From NCBI RefSeq assembly GCF_000430645.1, contig NZ_KE387185.1, positions 1 to 64,000 on the forward strand: a DNA stretch of 64,000 nt, given 5' to 3'. The notes beneath the pieces are model-generated. The model was not told the DNA's origin and ran no database searches. It was given only the letters and a program-made list of their open reading frames with translations. The position numbers and the translations under genes are program-made. Below are positions 56,953-64,000 of this stretch, in pieces; the stretch's first letter is position 1; every line of letters begins with the position of its first letter. Origin of the DNA: Aquimarina latercula DSM 2041 (lineage in GTDB: Bacteria; Bacteroidota; Bacteroidia; Flavobacteriales; Flavobacteriaceae).

Positions 56953-56988
56953 AAAAAATGCCTTGAAAACCACTTCAAGGCATTTTTT
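56953..56988. terminator. Strong hairpin terminator upstream of trhO
   Basis: Perfect 14-bp stem (56953-56966 with 56975-56988), 8-nt loop, with A6 and T6 built into the arms, so it can act in both directions. Being upstream of trhO and of recA, it can only serve a separate or leader transcript. Confidence 0.8.
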
Positions 56989-57050
56989 GGGCTAATTCGT
57001 TATTTAATTAATTTACTTAATCTAAAACGACTAAAAATTAAATAACGAAG

Positions 57051-57137
57051 CTAGCCACCTTCTACTATACAATTACTAATAGAAGTAATCGTACACCCAA
57101 CAAGGTTATGTCTTACGACTCTTTTAAGAAATTTCAT
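57051..57137 (-). CDS. Possible 28-residue leader or small peptide
   Basis: ATG frame of 28 codons, MKFLKRVVRHNLVGCTITSI and eight more residues ending in GG. It is preceded by AAGGAGGA (57143-57150) five bases before the ATG, a perfect Shine-Dalgarno, which is rare in this phylum and in this window. The ATG lies in the P1 stem. Basic N-terminus, two Cys. Unrecognised; could be a leader peptide. Confidence 0.4.
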   Translation of the reverse strand: MKFLKRVVRHNLVGCTITSISNCIVEGG

Positions 57138-57357
57138 CTACATCCTCCTTCTTCACTGTTTGTTCTAGTTTTGCTTTCTATGTAGATGCAGAAAAATAAA
57201 AAGGGTTGCGTTGCGAATTAAAAAAATATCAAAATCCCATTTTATTGAATGAATAATCATTGTTAATAAATTAGTTAGATAAGTACAATTTTTAAAATGT
57301 TTATGCAAAAAACTTATAGTATTTTAGCCATTATCAATAACAAAAGAAAGTGAGCGC

Positions 57358-58371
57358 ATGAGTACTGAAAAAGAAAAAGATGCAAAATTAAAAGCGTTAA
57401 AACTAACTTTAGACAAGCTAGACAAAGCATACGGGAAAGGTACCGTAATGAAGATGGGGGACGATGCAGTTCAGGAGGTAGAAGTTATATCGACAGGATC
57501 ACTTGGATTAGATTTAGCTCTAGGAGTTGGGGGTTATCCAAGAGGTAGAGTAATAGAGATATTTGGACCTGAATCTTCTGGTAAAACAACCTTAACATTA
57601 CACGCAATTGCACAGGCTCAAAAAGGAGGTGGAATTGCTGCTTTTATAGATGCAGAACACGCATTTGATCGTTTTTATGCAGAAAAACTAGGTGTAGACA
57701 TAGACAATTTAATTATCTCCCAACCAGATCATGGTGAGCAGGCATTAGAAATTGCTGATAATTTAATACGTTCGGGAGCAATTGATATCATAGTTATTGA
57801 CTCAGTAGCTGCATTAACTCCTAAAAGTGAGATTGAAGGAGAAATGGGAGATTCTAAAATGGGTCTTCATGCAAGATTAATGTCTCAAGCATTAAGAAAA
57901 CTGACAAGTTCTATAAGCAAGACCAACTGTACTGTAATCTTTATCAACCAGCTTCGTGAAAAAATCGGAGTAATGTTTGGTAATCCTGAGACTACTACGG
58001 GTGGTAATGCTCTTAAATTCTATGCTTCAGTTAGATTAGACATACGTAGGTCTACTCAGATTAAAGATAGTAATAGTGCTGTACAAGGAAATAAAACCCG
58101 AGTAAAAGTCGTAAAGAATAAAGTTGCTCCACCATTTAGAACTGCTGAGTTTGATATTATGTATGGTATGGGAATTTCTAAAACTGGTGAAATTATAGAC
58201 ATCGGTGTTGATTATGAAATTGTCAAAAAGAGTGGTTCGTGGTTTAGTTATCAAGACACAAAACTTGGACAAGGTAGAGATGCTGTAAAGAACCTATTAA
58301 ACGATAATCCAGAACTTATGGAAGAACTGGAAGAGAAAATCAAAGAAGCTATCAGCATTGTAAATGAATAA
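57358..58371 (+). CDS. recA: Recombinase RecA
   Basis: 337 residues. Walker [10 protein letters not shown] (about 68-76), Walker [11 protein letters not shown], the loop [22 protein letters not shown] (split over L1) and the L2 region [28 protein letters not shown] strand exchange and SOS co-protease. The N-terminal [19 protein letters not shown] is usual for Bacteroidota. Own terminator follows. Confidence 0.98.
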   Translation: MSTEKEKDAKLKALKLTLDKLDKAYGKGTVMKMGDDAVQEVEVISTGSLGLDLALGVGGYPRGRVIEIFGPESSGKTTLTLHAIAQAQKGGGIAAFIDAEHAFDRFYAEKLGVDIDNLIISQPDHGEQALEIADNLIRSGAIDIIVIDSVAALTPKSEIEGEMGDSKMGLHARLMSQALRKLTSSISKTNCTVIFINQLREKIGVMFGNPETTTGGNALKFYASVRLDIRRSTQIKDSNSAVQGNKTRVKVVKNKVAPPFRTAEFDIMYGMGISKTGEIIDIGVDYEIVKKSGSWFSYQDTKLGQGRDAVKNLLNDNPELMEELEEKIKEAISIVNE

Positions 58372-58390
58372 ATTACAATAGTATCCTATA

Positions 58391-58419
58391 AAAAAATCCC
58401 GGACATCCGGGATTTTTTT
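58391..58419 (+). terminator. Terminator of recA
   Basis: Perfect 13-bp stem (58391-58403 with 58406-58418) and T7, 19 bp after the recA stop. Confidence 0.92.
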
Positions 58420-58561
58420 ATACCTTATATCGAAGTTTCATCTAATATCAATCCTTCTAAAAATAGTATTCTCGTTAAAAAACTATCATCTAAACGCAAC
58501 CATATCTATATCTAAACATCTATCTAATAGAATTTGGTATGTAAACCCCAAAATTAGTGGT

Positions 58562-58984
58562 ATGAAAAATATAAAAATAATAGCACTATTCATTTTTACA
58601 ATTTGTTTATCCAGCTGTTTGAATGATGATGATGCAGGAATCAATTTTTCTTATGAATTAGTTCCAATTGAAGAAGTAAGTATTCCCGACCAATTTGTAA
58701 GAGGAGACACCTATGAGATTACAGCATCTTACTTTAGACCTTCGGATTGTCACTCTTTTAGTGGATTTGATTATGATAGAGTTTCTAATGAGCGAACTGT
58801 ATCCGTAGTAAATGTAATAGTTAATGATCGTACTTGTGAAAATCTCGAACAAACTGATTTAGTTGATGTATCCTTCAACTTTTTAGTTGGGTTTGAAGAT
58901 TCATATATATTTAGATTCTGGCAAGGTAGAAATGACCAAGGAGAGAATCAATTTTTAGTTATGGAAATTCCCGTAGTGGAATAA
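58562..58984 (+). CDS. Small lipoprotein of unknown function
   Basis: 140 residues. Signal peptide and lipobox TICLSSC (about Cys19), followed by LNDDDAG. The body is beta-rich with a Cys pair (SDCHSF and DRTCEN) that could form a disulfide. Not recognised. The ECF sigma gene starts 39 bp downstream and may share the message. Confidence 0.8.
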   Translation: MKNIKIIALFIFTICLSSCLNDDDAGINFSYELVPIEEVSIPDQFVRGDTYEITASYFRPSDCHSFSGFDYDRVSNERTVSVVNVIVNDRTCENLEQTDLVDVSFNFLVGFEDSYIFRFWQGRNDQGENQFLVMEIPVVE

Positions 58985-59023
58985 TGATTTCATAAATTCT
59001 GTTAATCAAAACAAAAACTGTTA

Positions 59024-59569
59024 GTGAGTTTAGACCAACTCATAAAAAAGTGTAAAAAACAAGATGCCAAGGCACAAGAACAACTGTATAGATTATACGG
59101 CAGTAAATTATTTTCCATCTGTCTAAAATATTCTAACAGCTACCCTAATGCCGAAGACACCTTGCAGGACGCTTTTATTACAATTTTTGACAAAATAGAG
59201 CAATATCGAGGTAAAGGTTCATTCGAAGGGTGGATAAAAAGAATCACCGTAAATACTGCTTTACAAAAATATCGTAAACAAAAGGTTTTTGAAATTATTG
59301 GAGAAGAACAGATAGAAGAGGTAGAAGTAGAAATCGATGAAGATACGGTTTCATTAGATTATTTATTAGAAATCATCCAACAATTACCAGATAGGTATAG
59401 ACTAGTTTTTAATCTATATGTATTAGATGGATATTCTCATAAAGAGATCGCAGAAATGTTAGATATTTCTACAGGTACTTCTAAATCTAATTTAGCAAGA
59501 GCCAGAAATATTTTAAAAGAAAAAATAGAAACCAATCAAGAACATCACGTTCAATCAATTGAAGGATGA
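59024..59569 (+). CDS. ECF-type RNA polymerase sigma factor
   Basis: 181 residues, GTG start (SLDQLIKKCKKQDAKAQEQLY). Region 2 has YPNAEDTLQDAFITIFDKI and GWIKRITVNTALQKYRK; region 4 has LPDRYRLVFNLYVLDGYSHKEIAEMLDIS. Usual length. Its stop overlaps the start of the next gene by four bases, so that protein is the likely anti-sigma partner. Confidence 0.92.
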   Translation: MSLDQLIKKCKKQDAKAQEQLYRLYGSKLFSICLKYSNSYPNAEDTLQDAFITIFDKIEQYRGKGSFEGWIKRITVNTALQKYRKQKVFEIIGEEQIEEVEVEIDEDTVSLDYLLEIIQQLPDRYRLVFNLYVLDGYSHKEIAEMLDISTGTSKSNLARARNILKEKIETNQEHHVQSIEG

Positions 59570-61272
59570 AGATGAGTGATAAAAAAAATATAGACAGATT
59601 ATTTCAGGAGAAGTTCAAAGATTTTGAAGTTTCTCCTAATGATGAGGTGTGGAAAAAAATTCAAGCTCGAAAAAACAAAGATCGTAAACGAGTAATTTTT
59701 ATACCATTTTGGTATCGTATTGCTGGTGTTGCAGCTATCCTAGCAGTTATTTTATCCGTGGGATCTGTATTTGTTACAGATGACTCAACAAAAGAAACTA
59801 TTGTAAGTACCGAGGAAGAATTGAATGACATAAAGCCTTTGTCTTCTGAGAAGCAAAATTTAGATTCTAAAAACTCTGATGATGCACTTGTTAATACTTC
59901 AGATAATAATGAATTTGACTTCAATGATGAAACTTCAGAAAGTAATAAAACAAACAACCAGGCCATTACTGAAAACTCTTTAACTAATGACAATAAAGAA
60001 GAAGAATCTTCAAAAAAATCAGAAGGTAAAAATACTTTTACCACTAATTCTTTTAAAAACCCTCCAGTAAATAAAAACAATACTGAAGGAATAACAAATA
60101 TCAACGAAACAAAAAAGGAGATTGATAATATTAATGATGATTACCTCAGAAAAGATCAGACTATTTCAAAACAAAAAGTAACTAACACCGGTTCAATAAC
60201 AGATATACAGAAAACAAATACTCCGCAGAAAAATACAGAAGAAAAACTTTCTGAATTTAAGAAAACAAATATTGAGAATACTATTGCAGATAATGCAATA
60301 TCGTCAGGCAATAAAAAACAACAAGTCACTGATAATAAAGACAACACAAACTTTAAAGATTCTGAAGACTTTATAAAAAACACAGAAGAAAGTATTGCAA
60401 ATAATACGGAGATCAATAAAAATAGAGAAACAGAGAAAACAGTTTCAGATGAAGTAATAGATCAAGACCTAGACAATGGCAAAAAATCAATCTTTGACGC
60501 TATAAAAGAAAAAGAAGAAAAAGAAGCAGCTATAGCTAAAGCAGAGTCTAAAACAATCAAAAGATGGAATATAGCTCCTAATATAGCACCTGTTTACTAC
60601 GATTCTTTTGGTGGTTCTTCCATAGACTCCCAATTCTCTGACAATAATAAACAAGGGGAAGTAAATCTTAGTTATGGAATACAAGTTGCATATGCCATAA
60701 ATGAAAAATTAATTTTACGATCAGGTGTTAGCAAGGTTGATGTTGGCTACAATACCGAAGATGTTGGTTTTGGAATTGCCTCATTAGGAAGAGAAAATGG
60801 ATTAAGCAATACCCAAAGTATAGTTGTCTCTGATTATCAAAATGGATCTGTTAGTTTAGCGCCTCCTCCAGGAGACGTTAACAGCGAAATTTTAGTGAAA
60901 TCTCAGAATCCAGGATTACTTAATCATAGTATTGGATACATAGAAGTTCCTTTAGAACTTAAATATGCACTAACCAACTCTAAAGTTGGAATTCATATGA
61001 TTGGTGGAGTTAGTACTCTATTTCTGGAGGATGATGAAGTATCTATTATTGCAGGTAGTTTTAGAAACGAAAATGTGAGCAGAGAGCAAACTGTCAATGA
61101 TATTAGTTTTAGCGGTAATATTGGTATAGGATTTGATTATAAGTTATCTGATAAGTTTAAAATTAATATGGAGCCTATCTTCAAATATCAATTTAATGGT
61201 TTCAAAGACAGTGCAGACAATTTTAAACCATATTATTTTGGTATTTATACAGGAGTAAGTTTTAGGTTTTAA
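59566..61272 (+). CDS. Membrane-anchored protein with C-terminal outer-membrane barrel (sigma partner)
   Basis: 568 residues. A short cytoplasmic segment (1-47, VSPNDEVWKKIQARKNKDRKR) resembles the anti-sigma-like start of such partners. One transmembrane helix follows (about 48-68). Residues 70-325 are a Lys/Asn/Thr/Glu-rich, low-complexity linker that could span the periplasm. About 335-568 are beta strands of a PorT-like outer-membrane barrel ending GIYTGVSFRF. It overlaps the sigma gene by 4 bp. One chain appears able to connect both membranes and may relay envelope signals. Confidence 0.82.
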   Translation: MKMSDKKNIDRLFQEKFKDFEVSPNDEVWKKIQARKNKDRKRVIFIPFWYRIAGVAAILAVILSVGSVFVTDDSTKETIVSTEEELNDIKPLSSEKQNLDSKNSDDALVNTSDNNEFDFNDETSESNKTNNQAITENSLTNDNKEEESSKKSEGKNTFTTNSFKNPPVNKNNTEGITNINETKKEIDNINDDYLRKDQTISKQKVTNTGSITDIQKTNTPQKNTEEKLSEFKKTNIENTIADNAISSGNKKQQVTDNKDNTNFKDSEDFIKNTEESIANNTEINKNRETEKTVSDEVIDQDLDNGKKSIFDAIKEKEEKEAAIAKAESKTIKRWNIAPNIAPVYYDSFGGSSIDSQFSDNNKQGEVNLSYGIQVAYAINEKLILRSGVSKVDVGYNTEDVGFGIASLGRENGLSNTQSIVVSDYQNGSVSLAPPPGDVNSEILVKSQNPGLLNHSIGYIEVPLELKYALTNSKVGIHMIGGVSTLFLEDDEVSIIAGSFRNENVSREQTVNDISFSGNIGIGFDYKLSDKFKINMEPIFKYQFNGFKDSADNFKPYYFGIYTGVSFRF

Positions 61273-61360
61273 AAACAATGAAAAAGAAAATAACTAAAAT
61301 GTGTTTTAGGTTATTTTAGTTGGTTAGGTTGAATTATTGCTCTAGGGAAGCAATGATGAC

Positions 61361-61388
61361 AAAGCTGTTTCTGGGGAGAAGCAGCTTT
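61361..61388 (+). terminator. Terminator after the sigma/barrel operon
   Basis: 12-bp stem (61361-61372 with 61377-61388; one G-U pair), GGGG loop, then a T7 run. It also stands between convergent genes. Confidence 0.85.
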
Positions 61389-61395
61389 TGTTTTT

Positions 61396-62136
61396 TTATA
61401 ATTGATTGGATTTTAACTTATCCAAAATAACATTTCGTGCTATCATATTCAATTCTTTCTTACGTTCTTGAGTAAATCCTTCTGTCAAAATCTCTTTATG
61501 AACATAAGCTCTCATCTTACCAGGACTTCCGCTAAAGAAGGTGTAGGAAAATCTTCTTTTATTATCCAGAAAGGTTAAAGGAAGTATTGGGATTTGGTGA
61601 TCGATCGCTAATCTAAAAGCTCCATCTTTAAACTCATCTAATAAAACCGACTCATCCTCAGGCACACCACCTTCTGGAAAAATACAGATACTTGTTCCAT
61701 CTTTTAGTCTTGCCTGAGCACGATCAAAGACTTCTTTTCTGCTTTTTTGACTACTTCTATCTACAAGAATACAAGTTCTCTTGTAGAAAAAACCGAATAT
61801 TGGAATTTTCGCTAGTTCCTTTTTACCTACAAAAACAAAAGGATTCTTTACACAATATAACATTAACATGATATCTGCCATAGAAGTATGATTAGCAACA
61901 AACATATAGCTTCTTTGCGGATCTATTTTTGTTTCATTTTTTACTCTCGGTATAAACCCACTACCATACAAAACTATTTTAGCCCAAAACCTAGCCACAA
62001 CAAAAAACTGTGCGTACCATTGTTCTCTTGAAGTTAGTATTAAAAGAATAGGAAACAGAATAATGATAGGAATTCCCATCATTATATAAAACCAAATACG
62101 CCAAAGAAGAATTAATATATTCCTAAGGACAACCAT
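61396..62136 (-). CDS. plsC: 1-acyl-sn-glycerol-3-phosphate acyltransferase
   Basis: About 246 residues. N-terminal membrane helix, acyltransferase motif NHTSMADIM (HxxxxD) and FPEGG. Makes phosphatidate in phospholipid synthesis at the inner membrane. The ATG at 62136 is preferred over a TTG at 62154. Confidence 0.92.
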   Translation of the reverse strand: MVVLRNILILLWRIWFYIMMGIPIIILFPILLILTSREQWYAQFFVVARFWAKIVLYGSGFIPRVKNETKIDPQRSYMFVANHTSMADIMLMLYCVKNPFVFVGKKELAKIPIFGFFYKRTCILVDRSSQKSRKEVFDRAQARLKDGTSICIFPEGGVPEDESVLLDEFKDGAFRLAIDHQIPILPLTFLDNKRRFSYTFFSGSPGKMRAYVHKEILTEGFTQERKKELNMIARNVILDKLKSNQL

Positions 62137-62209
62137 AAGCGCAAAAATACACAATTGGTTTGAGGTATCTGAACAAAAAAATTACCTTTGCCGGAAACTA
62201 AAAATTACT

Positions 62210-63178
62210 ATGGCAAGAATTTTAACCGGAGTCCAGAGTACAGGAACACCTCATTTAGGAAACTTATTAGGAGCTATCATTCCTGCAATTCAAATGGCTA
62301 ATCAGCCGGAGAATGATTCTTTCTTATTTATTGCAGATATGCATTCTCTTACTCAGATTAAAGATGCTAAAACACTAAGAGAGAACACCTACTCTACTGC
62401 TGCTACCTGGTTAGCATTTGGTTTAGATATAGAAAAAACGGTGTTTTATCGCCAGAGTGATATACCACAAGTAACAGAACTATCTTGGTACCTAAGTTGT
62501 TTCTTCCCATACCAGAGATTGACCTTAGCTCATTCTTTTAAAGACAAAGCAGATCGATTAGAAGATGTTAACGCAGGTTTGTTTACTTATCCTATGTTAA
62601 TGGCAGCTGATATATTATTATATGATGCAGATATTGTACCTGTTGGAAAAGATCAGGAACAACATATAGAAATGACTCGTAATGTAGCAGAACGCATGCA
62701 CAATCAGGTTGGAGAACTTTTTGTACTACCAAAGGCGCAATTTCAAAAAGAAACTATGTATGTACCAGGAACAGATGGTGCAAAAATGAGTAAATCAAAA
62801 GGTAATACAATCAATTTGTTTTTACCTGATAAAAAATTACGAAAAGATGTCATGTCTATTAAGACCGATAGCACACCTTTAGAAGAACCTAAAGACCCTG
62901 ATACTTGTAATGTATTTGCAATATATCAACTAATAGCCACTAAAGAACAGCTATCAGAAATGCGTGCTAATTATTTAGGTGGTAATTATGGATATGGTCA
63001 TGCGAAACAAGCTTTATATGAACTATTAATTGACAAATTCTCTGAAGAACGTAAACGCTACACATACTATATGGAAAACCTAGCGGAAGTAGATAAAGCT
63101 TTAGCCATTGGTGCTAAAAAAGCTTCAGAAGTTGCCAATAAAGTACTTTCTAGAGTGCGTGAAAAAGTTGGATATTAA
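62210..63178 (+). CDS. trpS: Tryptophan--tRNA ligase
   Basis: 322 residues. Class I signatures: HIGH variant TGTPHLGNLLG near the N-terminus and KMSKSKGN near residue 196. Charges tRNA-Trp. Divergent from plsC (73 bp between starts). Normal length. Confidence 0.97.
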   Translation: MARILTGVQSTGTPHLGNLLGAIIPAIQMANQPENDSFLFIADMHSLTQIKDAKTLRENTYSTAATWLAFGLDIEKTVFYRQSDIPQVTELSWYLSCFFPYQRLTLAHSFKDKADRLEDVNAGLFTYPMLMAADILLYDADIVPVGKDQEQHIEMTRNVAERMHNQVGELFVLPKAQFQKETMYVPGTDGAKMSKSKGNTINLFLPDKKLRKDVMSIKTDSTPLEEPKDPDTCNVFAIYQLIATKEQLSEMRANYLGGNYGYGHAKQALYELLIDKFSEERKRYTYYMENLAEVDKALAIGAKKASEVANKVLSRVREKVGY

Positions 63179-63226
63179 ATATCTTTGATTCATTTTAGAA
63201 TTAATAATTTCTAAAACAAAACTTAA

Positions 63227-63260
63227 AAAATGCAATCTCTTTATAAGTAGATTGCATTTT
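63227..63260 (+). terminator. Terminator of trpS
   Basis: Perfect 12-bp stem AAAATGCAATCT (63227-63238) with its complement (63249-63260), followed by CTTTTT. Confidence 0.85.
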
Positions 63261-63402
63261 CTTTTTATAGTTATTCTTTAGAATCTCTTCTATATATCTT
63301 AATTAAGCTTTCATTTTTTCTTAATACTAGAAAGAATTTGTGTATGATTAGTTACAGGTTAAAGAACTAACTTAGTAAATAATCCTTTGCCAAAACAATT
63401 AG

Positions 63403-64000
63403 CTATCGCAAAATATTAGGCAACTTTTTCCTCGTTTTTTTCGTAAGTTCAAGTTCAGGATATTTATTACCTAACTCCAATAAATCAGAGTGTTCATCTA
63501 ATAAATACAAGTCAAAAAATTGTAATACTATTTTTGTAGTTACCTCATATGTTTTCCTTGGATTTATTGTTCCTGCTTCATTTATAAATTGTAAATTAAT
63601 CATTAACGGAATATCCATAAAACTAGAATGTCCAGAATTCTTGATTTTAGCATTGTAAAAATCAGAAGAACTTCCATTATGATATGCCTGTATGTTTAAA
63701 TTTGGGTGTGAATCATCCCATTCAGACGAAATTAAAGCAAATGGTTTGGTCATTATTGTATCTATCATTTTTCCCCATTGCATACCATCCACGTTAATTC
63801 CTGCTTTTATTCTGTCATTATCAAGTAATGCTTGACCTGCAGCTGCACCTCCTTGAGAATGCCCAAATACGCCAATTTTCGTTGTATCAAGATGGTGTGC
63901 TAAAAAAGAAGATGTGTTCCATTTTTTTAATTCATCTATAACCAAAGAAATATCGTTGCTATATCGCTCAGTTAGTTCAGCGCCGTAATAATTTAAAATA
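63403..64000 (-). CDS. Alpha/beta hydrolase (PAF-acetylhydrolase/chlorophyllase-like), C-terminal part
   Basis: The frame is open to the last base, so the gene continues past the window. About 199 residues are visible. The nucleophile elbow GVFGHSQGG, an acidic segment around SSEWDDSHP and the His in NSGHSSFMD make up the triad region. The family includes platelet-activating-factor acetylhydrolase-like and chlorophyllase-like esterases. Export cannot be judged without the N-terminus. Confidence 0.85.
   Translation of the reverse strand, partial: ILNYYGAELTERYSNDISLVIDELKKWNTSSFLAHHLDTTKIGVFGHSQGGAAAGQALLDNDRIKAGINVDGMQWGKMIDTIMTKPFALISSEWDDSHPNLNIQAYHNGSSSDFYNAKIKNSGHSSFMDIPLMINLQFINEAGTINPRKTYEVTTKIVLQFFDLYLLDEHSDLLELGNKYPELELTKKTRKKLPNILR

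Larger units (their letters stand above)
56953..57188 (-). ncRNA. Structured small transcript (leader or small-peptide RNA)
   Basis: Read on the minus strand, three perfect stems follow one another: P1 CATCTACAT (57180-57188) with ATGTAGATG (57135-57143), 36-nt loop containing AGGAGG; P2 14 bp (57036-57049 with 56996-57009); and P3 14 bp (56975-56988 with 56953-56966), ending in T6, a classical terminator. P1 hides the start codon of a 28-codon frame. The element ends about 95 bp before trhO, so it is either an independent small RNA or an attenuating leader of trhO. Confidence 0.55.
56858..57357. other. trhO-recA divergent intergenic region
   Basis: 500 bp. The left 95 bp should hold the trhO promoter. 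The middle (56953-57188) is taken up by three strong inverted repeats and a 28-codon frame on the minus strand. The right 170 bp should hold the recA promoter. No SOS-box was recognised. Confidence 0.6.

Overview
The window is AT-rich (roughly one third G+C by eye), densely coded, and looks like a chromosomal segment of a Flavobacteriaceae bacterium (Bacteroidota). The evidence is the mix of type IX secretion (T9SS) C-terminal sorting domains on secreted proteins, a PorZ homologue next to recO, the gliding lipoprotein GldH next to ricT, an AraC regulator built on periplasmic TPRs, and starts that mostly lack Shine-Dalgarno sequences. A marine genus such as Aquimarina would fit, but the genus is a guess.

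Layout. 1-0.9 kb: 3' end of a T9SS-secreted adhesin-like protein. 0.9-7.9 kb (minus strand): a class I lanthipeptide locus with a split LanB (separate glutamylation and elimination proteins), LanC, two 50-residue precursor genes with Bacteroidota-type leaders ending in GG, and a TPR/AraC membrane regulator. Hairpin terminators separate the two precursor genes from each other and from the enzymes. Just upstream on the same strand lie a DCC thiol oxidoreductase and a LolCDE/MacB-like ABC exporter (8.0-10.3 kb). 10.4-13.4 kb: small housekeeping or accessory genes. 13.5-19.5 kb: an unusual group of four SRPBCC (START-like) proteins and two lipoproteins under a TetR repressor and an ECF sigma factor; three matching promoter elements can be read for the sigma factor. 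19.9-25.1 kb: a second TetR with three operator-like sites and an RND/MMPL transporter, LolA-like protein and outer-membrane barrel operon. 25.2-33.6 kb: an astacin lipoprotein, small lipoproteins, a HAD phosphatase with an odd start, a TonB receptor, RecO and PorZ.

33.7-47.1 kb: metabolic and envelope genes (glutamate dehydrogenase, cystathionine gamma-synthase, DinB, ArsC-like, EamA, thioesterase, bestrophin, YheT-like hydrolase) and a 1299-residue subtilisin-like T9SS protease with tandem fibronectin repeats. 47.7-49.1 kb: two-subunit 3-oxoacid CoA-transferase. 49.2-56.9 kb: two tandem class A penicillin-binding proteins, gldH, ricT and trhO. 57.0-63.2 kb: a structured small transcript, recA, an ECF sigma factor overlapping a membrane/beta-barrel partner, plsC and trpS. 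The window closes inside an alpha/beta hydrolase gene.

The most interesting content is the lanthipeptide locus with its two precursor peptides, the SRPBCC/ECF/TetR regulon, and the structured minus-strand element between trhO and recA. No tRNA, rRNA, CRISPR array, insertion sequence or obvious pseudogene was seen.
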